Assembly: GCA_900239685.1 (NCBI GenBank)
Contig: OENT01000690.1
Coordinates: 2,517-66,516, forward strand
Direction: 5' to 3'
Origin: Rotaria macrura
Taxonomy: Eukaryota > Rotifera > Eurotatoria > Philodinida > Philodinidae
Length of the DNA: 64,000 nucleotides
The position numbers were made by a program, and so were the translations under genes. Positions 37,934 to 52,200 of the stretch are shown here, piece by piece (position 1 is the first letter of the stretch; every line of letters starts with the position of its first letter). The notes beneath the pieces are model-generated. The model saw nothing but the letters and a program-made list of their open reading frames with translations, searched no databases and was not told where the DNA came from.

Positions 37934-38372
37934 ATATATATAAATATATATATGTAATCTCCAAAATATTACATTGAACACTTGTTGATATTTTATATTG
38001 GACTAATGTATTTCATCGTGATAGAGAACGTTCAATATTTTTTTTTGATATATCTTCTTTATTTGAACTCTAAGTTAAATCAATATATGCTAGCATGTTT
38101 TGATTTAACTAATTGGGTATATCTTCCCGTTTCATCGACACTTTATTCAGCAGTGATTTCAGAACTGCACTGAATAAATGTTGCTGAAGTCAATGAAATA
38201 AGCAAAACAATGATAACACCCAGTCATGCTTACATGAACTAATTGTATAATGCACAGAAATGCTAATAAAATACGTTGGATTAGTGGATTCGACTATTCT
38301 TTCTACATAAGATTACTCATAAGGACAACAGCAGAGACATGTAATGCTTATTTCTAGGTGCATTTATATATA

Positions 38373-39176
38373 TGTCGTGCCGAAGTTAGACCTGTTGCCG
38401 AAGTTTAACTTTGACACAGATGGATTGTCGAAGCTGTTTAAAGAAATAGACCGAAAACACGTGCAAAAAGAACTAATTTCTTCCTTGAAGATGCTGAATG
38501 AATACAGCGAGAGTTGCATAACCCCTTTAATGGTTTGAATTTACATCGATTGTTCTTACAACCCTCTTTACAATCGCATTTCAGCATTCCTTGACAACCA
38601 GTAACATTGAAGGTACGCAATGTCTCGCGAGGACTTTAGTCTATCGTTTGGAATGTCTTGAGCCAACAATGTTGGTAAACCTGATGCTGTAGATATTTGA
38701 GTAAAAGATTAGTGTCCGAGTTGAACACCATTGACTGCCTAATTGGTACTGGACATATCGCACTTCTAATATGACGGCTAACATGTTGCGTGTGTCAGTG
38801 GGGCCACGACCAACATCATCCAGAACGGAGGCCAACTAAACGAATGATTCTCAATATTTCCATAACTTCTGGAGTAACGTCGAAGAACTTACTACATTAT
38901 CTCCAACATTCAAATCGGCCAACTGTTGCTTTTTTGAGCTTGTTGTAAAAATGAATCAGCTTGTCGTTTCTGCCCTTCGAAAGCATCTTTACGAATTTTA
39001 TTTAATCGATGCACTTGGGCACTTTGGGAAGTATTTTCTCTGTGATGAGTAGCTACAGCTTGGTCAGCTTGCTTATACTGTCTGCAATATTTCGGTCTAT
39101 TTTTCTTTAAAGTAACTTCGACAATTCATCTTTGTCGAAGTTTAACTTCGGCAACAGGTTTAACTTTGGTACGACA
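38373..39176. mobile_element. Ginger-like TIR transposon remnant (804 bp)
   Basis: Termini are TGTCGTGCCGAAGTTAGACC and, inverted at the right, TGTCGTACCAAAGTTAAACC. Similarity continues for about 70 bp (cctgttgccgaagtt, gaca.agatg.attgtcgaag). Both flanks are TATA, consistent with a 4-bp duplication, although the site is itself a TA run. TGTNR ends with 4-bp duplications are the hallmark of Ginger DNA transposons, whose transposase is integrase-derived. The minus-strand remnant inside (separate entry) supports that reading. It is an internally deleted, non-autonomous copy. Confidence 0.65.
38430..39095 (-). pseudogene. Decayed C-terminal region of an integrase-type transposase
   Basis: Minus-strand fragments in shifting frames read, in order: NKIRKDAFEGQKRQADSFLQ (helical region after the catalytic core), LADLNVGDNV joined across a possible short intron to LDDVGRGPTDTRNMLAVILE, then LLAQDIPNDRLKSSRD, and finally CQGMLKCDCKEGCKNNRCKF...LCNSRC. 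The order VGDxV, (D)VxRGxxDxRNxL and a terminal CxCxxxCxxNxC cysteine cluster resembles the C-terminus of KRBA2/Ginger-type integrases. The catalytic DDE core is absent from this element. Frame changes mark it as inactive. Recognition is by motif only. Confidence 0.55.
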
Positions 39177-40285
39177 TATATATGCATTTGTAGCTTGTAG
39201 ACCTAAACATATTCCATGAAAATATTTTCGATCATTGAAACTATCAAAGGAAAACGATGTTTATTATATAATAAATGTCACTGTGTGATTGTATCCGCTA
39301 TACAACAACGTATTGGTGATGCAATTATTTTCTTATGCTTATCTTGTCTTTTCTAATCTATTTTTCGTCTCAATTATTCTCGACTAAAGTATCGAGGAAA
39401 CGGGACCAAACCAACTAATGGTTATTACGTAGTTATGAAAGTTTTCATCCATGACGATTGCAATTGTCTAAGAAAGTTTGTTTTTCACTTTACAAGTTAA
39501 TCAATGTCGATCAAATGTAATTTATTCCTTGGTTATCTACTGGAAATGTATGCGTATGATATTAGTTGATCTCGATATCCTCATGAGTGATAAAACACAT
39601 GTCATATAATTGAGATTTTTGTTACTCAATAGCCTGGATAAAATACTCATCGTTTAGAATAATGAGTCTCTCATGATCTAGATGTGCTCATAAATAGAAG
39701 TTTTGATGTACTGTATGCGACTTTTTTCATTTTCATATTGTACAGAAAATATATTGGTGACCCGACAACTGAGTTTTCACTGGTTAATTAAGTGAGAAAA
39801 ATATCAATGTCAACATGGACGATGTTCTCGGCTATGTGAAATCTTTCAGAAGCAAGGATCAGCTTCTACTGTGTAGGTGTTATTGTCGGTGTACTAATAA
39901 ATCTCAATCGATTTCATATTGTTACAAAAATAATTGTGCTGGATCTGTGCACGGGTGAATGAATGTGAACAGAATACACCCTCACCCTTCCTCCTCCTCG
40001 TAGGTTTCGTAAAGACGACTAACTTAGGTATGAAGAAATACAATTGAGTCATTAATCTCACAGAAAGACGTTTGCATGTTTCTATCTACGAATTTTGAGT
40101 TGAATAAAAGTGATCATGAATTGATTACTCTTCTTCCGCATTTCATCAATGAAGGCACTTCTGTCGTTATTCCAAAAATGTTGCTACTCTAATCCTATGT
40201 TTTTATTTTTTAGAATATAGTATATGAAACCATTGACTTTTTATCTATTTTTAGTTATAATACAAGTGAAAATTAGTAAATAAAA

Positions 40286-43200
40286 ATGACTATATGCAGA
40301 CAAATTCGTTTAGTATTATGGAAAAACTTTACTATTCGACGAAGACGATGGGTTTGTTTTGTATAGTTAAGATTGAAAAGAAAGTTTACTAACATATTTT
40401 TAACTTAGCCTCGTTTAATCTTCGAATTGATATGGCCACTATGTTTATTTCTCTTTCTTATGTGGATACGATCACAAAACTTGGTAGTTTACAATGATGC
40501 TTGTAAAACATCTTTATTGCAGAAAAAGAAAATTTGGAATAATCTGTTTTTCAGGTTATAACGACGCAAAGTATCTTGGTTCGGCTGGCTTTCTACCAGC
40601 AATTCAAACGTATATTTGTCGATGGAACAATACATGTTATAATTATACCAATCCAGATGATCGATTTAATGCGTCCAAAAATTACATACCGTTCGTATTT
40701 TTCATAAATTTTCCTATTTTTTTGTAAAACATGATCGAAACGAGTGTTAAAGTATATGAGGTAGAAATTTGGGCCCCTCCACTCTCTCGTCCTATAGACC
40801 GTGACGGACGTTATTGATATACGATCCACAACCGTGGGTCAATCAGATACGATTATAGTAGATGAAAACTGCTTCTTTATTGTAGTTCTAGAAGATTAGG
40901 TAAATGGGGTTGTGAGCTATTGTGCCCCAAGATGAAGCAAAGGAAACAGCTATCGAGGATTCAGCAACAGCAATTACATCGTGTTTCACACATGAATTCC
41001 ACAACGACTGCATTAATCATTTCTTCTTTTTTCTTCTTTACAGCTTATTTAATCAATTTTCAATTATACTCGATGATCTACAAATTTTATTCAAAGATGC
41101 TCAAATATTGGCAAATTTAAATCAAGTTCAATCTCAAATACAAAATATAATTAATTTTAACAATATTTGGAATGGTCCGTGGTCAATATAAAAAAATAAA
41201 AATTGTTCATAATATTAACTTTATGCTTTTTTTTCTCAAGGAACTGTCGTCGCAAGTAGAACACCCAGTGATTTTAGTCAACCAATACCAATAGAAATAA
41301 CGAATATACTTTTTTCTAATCCTGTTAATTTGTCTAATTTACATCAACCATGGTTTATGAATAGAACGAATTCATTGTCAAATGTCAATGTTGCTGGTGA
41401 AATTATTTTTGCATCTGTACAAATCAATTATATTTATGTAATTAGATATTGTTCTTTTAATTTGGATTTAATTCTTTGTTAAATGAATTCATGATTTTTT
41501 CAGCCTTATCAATCAGATAAAAATATAAAACAATCATTTTGTATCGATGGACAATTCAATCAAACATTTCTAATTAATCAAATGCAATCTATTGATGCAA
41601 ACGAGTTTTTGTGTAATAATTTATCAACAGTAGATTTAAAAAGCTTTTTAATTAGTGTTCAACAGCAATTCGATAAATTATTTCTTGTAAAAATAGTTGA
41701 ATAAAATTTTTCCTTTGAATTCTATGGTTTTCCGTATTTAGGCTGATGTCGGATCGTATCTACAGAGTACTGCTGGGAATGTTTTAGAGGTAAGAATTTA
41801 AATTGATTCAATTTTTTTCAACATGTCGATTTGTTAAGGTTATAAGAATCATTGGAAATATCAGTTCTCAAGTAGGATCTCTCAACAATGGTTTTTCATT
41901 TCAAGGAATTGACACTAATAGTATGAGGTAAGATTTCATTCCAATCGACCGTAGCGAGATAACTACATGGTTGTTGGAAAGTGATAACAGCAGAGACTTA
42001 CATCAAGAAGTTCTCAATAGTTTTTCTAATAGCAACTGCATCTAAAGCCACCGGTAAAGTGTACAAAGAGGAACTTATGCTTTGAATATACACCGAAGAG
42101 AAAAAGCCGTCCCCATTGATTTTGACTACTTGAATAGAGATGATAAGTGAACGTTATGTTATCAAGCAACTAATGAGTGATTGAGTCCTGAGTTCGGTTC
42201 GTTTCGTCACGAGATAGCTATTGTCGAATAATCATCAAATATATCTTGTGAAGTTGAACTGAATGTTTTTGAGACTGACAAATGGGAATTTGTGATCAAT
42301 TTCTCAAAAATATTTTTAGCGACTTAGAAAGTTAGATCTCAAATGTCCTTTTACTGAACTTCTAGATGTAGATAACATTGGATGTGAGCAGCTTTCTTCT
42401 GATAGATCATTCGAAACTAAATGATATTCCTTTCTTAGTTGCCAGTTGACTACTGAAATATTTTCGCTACGTTAAAAAGTTCCATCCATAAAAATATTCC
42501 TACTAATTATTTTGATGCGTCTATATAAAGAAACGGTCTAGCTACCCAAACGCAACCACGAAGAGATTCGTCACGGCCTATTTCAAATGAGAGACTCGCC
42601 GAGTTTTACCGTCTCATCTCGTGACAAGGTGAGGCAGTATTCTTCGAACAGAACGGAGTACGAGTTGATTATGTGACTTGCTTACTGACCATGTAATGTT
42701 TGATGAATAAATAATATCGTTCTAACGATGCTTATTGATTTTGTGGTAGATTTTTTCAAGTGTTTTTAATATTGAACTTTAACTAACGGTAGCAATAAAT
42801 GCGAGTATATATATATAAGTATATAATGCATTGACATGTACTGATCTATTTGATCTATCTGACAACTTTTAGTTCATGCCAATCCAATGTGAATTTAACA
42901 GTGCACCGTTGATTATAGTATATGATTCTTCAATAATTTAAAACAGAAATTCATGATCGTAGATATCAATATGTGCTGGACAAACTCTTGTTCTTTTCTC
43001 AGGAATATGATCGATGTTTCGCATGATATTGATTGATATTCTCTCATGTGTGGTCCTCTTCCATCTAATATTTTTTCAAATATTCTGTTAAAAGATATAT
43101 AATTTGCTGGCCTCGAGAGATAAACTTCTAACACCAATCCAAAATACCAAGAAGAGTATTATGAGAGGCTGGAACATTGATCTCAATGAGTTGAAAGTGT

Positions 43201-46200
43201 TCCGATAATTAGTTTCAACAACTACAACTCTTTTCCGGAAATCGTTTGTACTTACTTAGCAGTATCTACCAAAAAATGTTCCGAAAAAGAACTCCCCTGA
43301 TTGAACGAAACTATCTATGTGACATATAGAGCTCAAAAAAGAAGCGAAAGAATTATCTGACAGAATCTCATCGAAAAAGTGTTTTAATTATTCTTGTCTC
43401 ACACTAAATATCGAAAGATTTTTGGTCCATGGATACGTCTGCGCTAGAAGGGTGCGGGTGTGGATGCAGGTGAGAAGATAAACACCAACATCCATTCTGT
43501 TAATAAAAGGCTCAAATGTCGGTAGGCTCAAGAGTCGGGAGCTGAATTGTGGAGTGGCTCAACTGTCGGGGTTCAACTGTCGTAGACTAAAACGTCGATG
43601 TACCAGTAATTTTCTATGCCAGCCTTAACAACTAATCTCGTGAATTCCGCGAGATTTTCTGAGTTTTTTTCTTAAGTTGTAAACTCATTTGTTAAACAAA
43701 GGGAACGATAATCAACAGAAAATAGGAGCGTTGCGTTCATATTTATGTCAAAAAGTATGCTTGATTAAAAATTCTTCTCCTTATTCAGAGAATCCTATTA
43801 AGCCATTTCGAAAAAATAAATATAAATTAAGAACTCGAGAACATAAGGCCTAGAAATGATTCATTCATTATTTTTATTTTTCTAAAGACTTCTTAAGTAG
43901 TTTTTCTCAACGAAAAAGGACCCACCTCAAAATTGAAAAATATATTGCACTTCTGAAAATTCACTAAACAAAGTAAAATAGAAACGACTTGCTTGCGACC
44001 TTATAGTTTTATATAATTTATATCATGTTGTATCATCGATACGTTTCCACACGGTAATTTAGCAAAGTGGTTTATAACGCTGCCTTCTGGTTTCCAGATA
44101 TGATGATTGAATATAATCTCCGGTGCAACTATGTTCACAATTATAAAGTCTATAATTCAATACATTTCTGGCAAGATAACATAAAAGGAAATTCTGAGTG
44201 TTGTTTACCATGTAGGGACGTTAGAGGAGGGAAATAATTTTTTATACTAAAATATAAATTTCAGCACTAAAAAGCGCTGATACTTTTCACATTAAGCTCT
44301 TTTAATCGCTTTAAAAAGTGCGCTGAAAAGTACTGAAAAGCGCACATTTGAAGCTGTTTTGAGCTAGCTTTTTTGCTGAAATTTTCACATGAGAAACAGC
44401 TTAATTACGTTGTTATTAATAATTTCGTTCAATTTTAATCACACATCATCCATTAAACTAAACTAAACTAAACGAAGCAGAACAAAGGATATTCAAAAGA
44501 TTCTTGTAGAAAGAGTTTGTGTGGATGCAAGACTATACTCAAATGTCGATGATCATGTACTTAGATTTCTTGTTTACGCATGTATTTCTTTCGATATTCT
44601 ATAGTCGGTGACATGAACTTTAAACTTGTGAGACTTGAGCCCCGAAAGTTGAGTCTCGATATTCGAGCATTGTGTAGACAGATTGTGCGTGTGCTGGTGA
44701 GTAGGGGTGAGAAGATTCACATTCACACTCACATCCAATCTGTCTATAAAGGACTCAAAGGTACGTATTCCATTATAGTAATCCTAAAGAGATTTTATTT
44801 ATTATAGATATTATAGGCGTGTAAATGTTTTGGCTGACTTGTTGATTTCTGTCTCGGAACATCGAATCGATGTTTTTATCGATTTTACTCTTGAAAATAA
44901 AAAATAAAACCAGAAAGAAATGTTTTATTTTTGATTTATTTTAGTTTGATCCAATTATGTGGTGGACGTAACGATCTCTCTCAATTTATCTATCAGACTT
45001 CCTCTGAAACTAGTAATTCAACAAATAATTCAACAAACAATTCTACGAATAATTCAACAAACAATTCAACGAGTAATTCTACGAATAATTCAAAAAACGA
45101 TAATAGTACATCATCAACTATTAATACATTATTTAATATTAATTGGACTAGTTTAGTAATACGTTTACTTAATTATAGTGAAACTGATATGTGTCAGCAA
45201 ACATATTCAATTGGTTATGGCAGTGTCAAAGAAACTGTTTCCGTTGATCGTTCATGTCGATGTGTTTTATTTAATGAAGTATTTAATTCCAATGACAAAT
45301 TACAAGTATTCAATTCCTTATTACGTCCATTACTTTATGGGAAAATATATTATTATCCATCAAATATTTTCTATGATAATTTAATAAAAAATATTAATCA
45401 GACATTTGATTCGTTAAATGAATTAGTTAAATTATTTCGTCAAATACAATCAAATATTCAGATAGCATATAATAATTATTTAACATTATGTAGTGTAACT
45501 TCAAATTCATTTAGTCTTTGTCAACAATTGAATTCTTATGAAACCCCGTTAACTATTTTAACAATAATAACTGAATTTATAGCTTGTGTAGATAAAAATC
45601 GTTTCGTTCCAATGACCAGTGAATTAAATATGATACAAAGTGGACAAACTAATTATATGACAGATACATTTCTGGCTGGTATTGTATTTCTTAATGAAAT
45701 ATCGAACAATGACAATGTACCACAACATATTCAATATAAGATACGTATGACACTTGATGATGTTGATACTACATCTCAAACACAAGATTCGTAAGATGAA
45801 AAGAAAAATCAAATTTAAATATACATATATATATACGTCGAATATTTTTTTTCTTCTAATTAATCTATATTCTATAGATATTTTACATATGCACCCCGTT
45901 CTTCGATCCCATTTTCAACTAAATATTATACGTATACATTTATTTATTTACAGAATGCTCTTGATCGAGCCATTATTTATGCACAAACAGGATTGAATCT
46001 GTCATATGGTATACAAACTCAGCAAATGCCTTATCCATGTTGGATGAATGATTCGTATGTAATCAGTTATTATATATAAATCGACAAAAAAAAATAAAGT
46101 ATTTCAAATTCTTTTTTCCTTCTTTGTTAAGTTTCGTTAATGCACTTACGCAAATGTTGCCGTTATTCATGGTGTTAAGTTGGGTATTGACTGTGTCAAT

Positions 46201-49200
46201 GAATGTTAAAGACATCGTTTTTGAAAAAGACAGGTGAGAAAAAATCAAAGTTTTAAATATCTATCTTTTATATCTATATTTAATTAGACGATTAAAAGAA
46301 ATAATGAGAATCATGGGTTTAAATGATGCTGTTCACTGGTTTACATGGTTCATTGTATGTGCTTTTGTTATGCTTATAACATCTACAATACTTGGTATTA
46401 TTTTGAAGGTAAATTAATTGATTGTTTTTCGAAAAAATCAAAGATATGCAAGGTATATCATTATTTGTATTTATTAAATTGGCGAAGAAAATTTTCATTC
46501 ATTCACTGTATCCTAATCTGCGAAATCTTTGTAATTTCCTATTTGAACCTTATGGATTGGTTGTTAGTCAATGGAACATCAACTTCAAGCATTTCCTACG
46601 TATCCACTCCTTATGCCATTATCTCAAATAAAATTGTTTAGTGTTGTATTAGACGTTGCAACGTTCCATATATACCACCGAAAGTTCATGAACATTCAAT
46701 TTCTATCGTTGTAAAAAATCATGCAAAAATTGGTACTTTTCTGAATAGGGGTCGAAAGATTTGTAAAGAACTTTTCATTTAGAAGTTGCAAGCTAAAGTT
46801 TTTCGAATTCGCCCATAAAGTTTAGCCGAACTTCAACGAGTTCAACAGCATCTAAAGTTGAGACGAATAGGATTTCAAATATGATAAATGAAGGACTACA
46901 TATTCTTTTATACGGTAACATTCAAAATATTAAATTTGTTGTAAATTACGTATTATGTCAACGACAAATATTTTGATCGAGGAACGTTTTTTTAATTTAC
47001 AAAATTGCCGCAACTCCTGTAGAAAGTTAAGTGAGCTGAATCAATGTAGCACAACATAGAATATCATCGCTGCAGAATGCTAACGTGAATTTTCTCATAT
47101 AATTATATTTATTTTATTCTTGCACCGCGAGACGAGCAACTACTCTTTCTATAATTTTAACTCTACTCAATAATTTTTGAGTTCCACTTCAAATCTGATT
47201 TCGTGTCGTTCATCTTTATTCGCACATCTAAAAGTTCGACGACGAACTTCTTCATAAGAAGTTTAGAATCAATATTCTGAACGAATTCATATCATGATTG
47301 AACTTTGAGTCTGTCTATTTTTCCATCCAACACAAAAGAGAATTGTTCTGACTCTTTGCCGAGCCTTAGTTTACGATTATGGATAGTGAATGAAAATCAG
47401 TATCTGTCGATGAACAACTTTAAACAATTTTTTGCTTGATGAGAAATAAAATTCACTGCGTTTTGTATTATTCTCATAATCATTTATTATCTAGTGAACA
47501 TGATGTATAGTATTCGTACATTATTCTTTTTTTTATCTTTCAGTTTGGGCATATCACTCAATCTACTAATTTTTTAATATTAATTATATTCTTTGTTTCT
47601 TATACTTTGGCAACAATAAGTCAATGTTTTCTCATTAGTGTTTTCTTCAATCGAGCTAACTTAGCTGCTGCCGGTATGTATTTTAAGCATTAAATATGAA
47701 ACGAGAAATATTATTGGTATATATTCTAGCTGCCGGAATCATTTATTTTATTCTTTATTTACCTTATATACTTATACTTAATTTTGAAAATCAAACATTA
47801 ACATGGCATAAAATTATTTCTGTAAAAACTTCTAATTGACACAAATATATAATTAGTATATAGCCATTTTTATTTTTCAGTGTCTTTCATCAGCTGTTGC
47901 ATTGGGCCTTGGTTGTGATTACATTGTTCGATTTGAAGGTGTGGGACGAGGTATTCAATGGAGTAATATTAATTCAGGTGCACAACCAAATGATAATTTT
48001 TCATTTCTTTATTGTGTAATTATGATGATTGTCGATTCGATTCTCTATATGTTACTAACTGTCTATATTGAAAATGTATTTCCCGGTATTGTTAATAAAG
48101 ATAGAGAGCGAAAGTGGATGAGAATCGTTTCATTTATCTTATTTAGGTGAATACGGTATTCCACAACCATGGTATTATCCAGTATCGAAAACATATTGGT
48201 TTGGTTATGATAAAAAAAAAATTCGTCAACGCACAAATCAAAGCAATCAATACCAAATCGATACGAATTCGAATAGTAAATGAATATTTGATAAAGAGTT
48301 AATATTTGTTTTTTTTTAGTTGAAAACCCTGTTGATCATGATATTCATCAAGCAGAGATCGGTATTAATATACAAAACTTGTCGAAATACTATCGAAATA
48401 AAATTGCCCTAAAAAATTTGTCGATAAAATTTTATCGAAATATGATAACATCATTTCTTGGACGGAATGGTGCCGGTAAAAGTACAACATGGTCTATATT
48501 GACAGGTTTAATTCCACCATCAAGTGGTACAGCATTTATTGATGGTTATGACATTTTAACTGATATTAAACTTATACGAAAACGATTGGGATTTGTACCA
48601 CAATATAATATCTTATTTGATGCTTTGACTGTTAAAGAACATTTAGAATTTTTTTCTGCGTACGTCAATATACATATATTTATTTGCATGAGGATGACGC
48701 AGAGTTCTATTCTTGTTTAGATTGAAAGGTGCAACAAAAGAAGTAATTGCGGATGAAACGAAACGAATGCTTGCAGATTTAGGATTAGAAAATAAATCAA
48801 AAAATTTTCCAAGACAATTATCTGGTGGCATGAAAAGAAAACTTTCAATTGCTATGGCATTCATTGGAAATTCTACAACAGTTATCTTAGATGAACCAAC
48901 AGCAGGTATAGTTTTTGTAAAGATAGACATTGAATTTGATTGTAAGTCTTGAGAAAATCACACAGCCGATCAATCCAACGTACAGATTCCTATCGTATAA
49001 GTAGAAGTAACTAGTTAATGCCTTGGTTTCTCGGCAAATTAGTTTGTTTCCATTTAGTTCAAAATAATACAAAAATACGAAGTTTTAAAGTTGCAAGAAT
49101 TCTATAGAGGTGTTTACTTTTTCACTTTTCCTTCATTTTTGCATATTCCCTCTGGAAAACGATATGTGCTACAAATTTTGTATCTCACTTTCTAAGAAAA

Positions 49201-52200
49201 AACAAAAAAAAGAAATTTTATTGATTCAGATGCCAATCATATGGCCTAACAGAGTTTCAAAGCTCTTGTTATTCAAAGATGAAGGAAGCTACAAAAGGAT
49301 TTTGTGCATTCTGTTAGAACTATTGCATTAAAATCGAATATTTCTACGTGTTTCTATTTAATTATGATAAACGAAAAATGAGTAATGCAGTGCACGAGTA
49401 TAAACAAAGAGCTTCTTTGGTAGAATTAAGATCCGTTGAATTTTACTAAAGTTCGAAAATACCAGTCGATAATAATGAATGTCACGAGAACTTATTTATA
49501 TGTGCAAACAAAAGCCCACTAGATCGTGCTGTTTCTAAAGGTTATTTGCAACTATCATCTAGATATAAGAATCAATTTTATTCAATTTGCAAGAAGGATC
49601 GAATAAAAAAAATCCATTTGTTTTCGGTATTCGACCTTCTTTTTATATGACTCAAAGGATATGATCCGATTGATGAAAAGCTGCTTATCAAAAGAGACAA
49701 TGTCATAGAAAAGTTGTTATATTTAGGTGTTGATCCATTTTCTCGGCGAGCAATATGGGATCTTATACTTAAATACAAACTGGGCCGTACAATCATATTA
49801 TCAACTCATCATCTTGATGAAGCTGATCTATTGAGTGATCGCTTAGCAATAATTTCATCAGGTGAATTACAATGTTTTGGTACCACAGCGGATTTAAAAC
49901 ATAAATATGGTGAAGGTTATAATTTAATTATTGAATTAACATCGTTATCCGACGAAAATCAACGTAGCACACAACAACAAGAACAACAAACAGTAATTGT
50001 TTATTTTTCTATTCTTCCCAGGGAAAAATTTTCGCTGATTTCAATCAAATTATTCTGCAAAAAAATCAAAATTGAAATCGATTGATAATTTTGATTATCG
50101 TAGATCATGAATTAACCATCACTTAATATTGCTACTCATTCAGTAAGAAATTTTCGGATTAGAATTGATTATTTAGCAACAAAATTGAAATTGTCAGTCG
50201 ATTTTAAATCTTACTGTTTCTTCAGAATAATCAATTTCAATCCAAAAATTTCATACTGAACAAGTAGCAATGTTAAGTGATGATTAATTCATGATCTACG
50301 ATAATCAAAATTATCAATCGATTTCAATTTTGATTTTGTTACAAAATAATTCGATTAAAATCAGCGAACATTTTTCACTGGGTTACAAATCGTGATTTGA
50401 GAGAATGTTGCAAACTCAGATTGAGTTTGACTCAGAAGTGTTAGTTTATCTTGAATTCAAACCGATACTGAAATTCAATGTTAAGCTCGCTTTGTATTCA
50501 ACTTCGAGTATTTTAAGAGAGAGGGATCTAAATAAGTTTGTCCTAGTTAACTTTAAAGTTCATAATTTTTATATAAAGGAGCAATGTATAATTCGCATCT
50601 TATTTCTTGATTTGTTTATATAAATACAAAATACAGAATGTTAGAGGGAATTAAAGCTTCTCAGGAGAATCATTCCAATAGTCGGAATTTATCGGAGTCT
50701 AACAAATGTCTCTCGCCAAACTCAATTTATGATATAGCGTTCAACCATAGATGTCCATCGGGGTTGAGAATTGGTAACTCAGGCGACGGTCTTCGAAAAT
50801 TCTTTCAAACTTTCCCAGCATCCTTGAACTAAGTTAGAACTGTAGGTATGAATCCATGAGATTCATCTAGTCCGTGGTTGTTACGCTTATGGACACTTGA
50901 ATCTTGTGTAAATGTATAAAATTTTGAAATGTCTAGTAAAGCATACCTGGTGCCACTATGAGAATATTTTTTAAACATCTTCCACGTCGTCATGGACATT
51001 TCTTTATTTAACCGTCGCATCCGCTATCAGATTCATTCGTTTGCGCTTGCTATCGGCACGGACGCGCCTATACAAACTTTGACGTTGATGTTTATTATTT
51101 TTTACTGTTTTCTTTTCTAGGATCGAATAAGCGATACAGCTAACACAGTCGATATAGAATTGGATATAACGAATTCTTCTACAAATGCTTCGATGCGTTT
51201 TGAGCGTTTAACAGAGTTTCTCAAGTCCTATTTGTCCGATATACGTATGAAAGAAGCACATAGTGATAGAATAACATATGTATTAATAGACGATCCTGAA
51301 CATACAAAAGTGTTTCCGGCAATGCTTGCGGCTCTCGATCAAAATAAAAGTCATTATAATATTAAAAGTTATGGCTTGTCAAGTAGTAGTCTGGAACAAG
51401 TATTTCTTCGTGTAGCTGATGAAAAGAAACGACCTGAAGATTATGAGCGCTTATCACGTTGGAAAAGAATAAAAAATTGTGTGAAACGTTGCTTTAGAAA
51501 AAACAAAACTAATGAACAAACAAATACCAATGAAATGAATGAAGAAACAAGTAACAATGAAATTCATGAAGAAGAGAATAATCATGATCAAGAACAAGTG
51601 AATGAATGCTTGAGCAGTAAGTTTACAGATAAAGGTTTTTGAATTTTAATTCTATCAAAATTTTTGATATTTAAAACACGACAGCGGAATAAACTAACTA
51701 TGATCGCCGTTTTCATAATCAAAATACAATTTTATTAAACATTATATTGAAAAAAGGAAATATACTAAAACTGTAGATGTGACTATTATTTTTAGACGAA
51801 TGGAGTTCGTATACTATTGAACGTTATACTGGTATACGTTATGTAGCTATACAAGTAATAGGATTACTTATAAAACGATTTCATCGCACTAGACGCAATA
51901 TCAGAGGATTAATTGCTGAAGTTGTTTTTCCAATAGCATTCGTTTTACTTGCTGTAATAATTATTAAATTATCTGGAAAGTCCAGTGATCCACCACCACT
52001 TATTCTTCATCCATGGTATTGGGGTAAACCAAATTATATGTTTCATTCAATATCTATTAATGAAAGTTCATCATTATCGAGATCTATTCAACAAACATTT
52101 ACTCAGTCACCATCATTAGGAACACGTTGTATAAAATCTTCTATATTAGATACAAAATTATATCCATGCGATTCGTCAAAAGTTGGCTATAATCAAATTT

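Larger units (their letters stand above)
28769..40285. other. Gene-poor 11.5-kb interval
   Basis: No gene was supported between the C2 gene and the ABC transporter. It contains two TIR elements (37293 and 38373), a small hairpin word gttagaacggtgacgatcac near 36444, and TA microsatellites. Short open frames lack domains, codon regularity and splice partners. Confidence 0.4.

Noticed and set aside
44931-45794. Separate secreted Asn/Ser/Thr-rich protein
   Set aside because: The frame begins inside a splice acceptor and joins in phase with ABCA exons on both sides; it is the first extracellular loop of the transporter.
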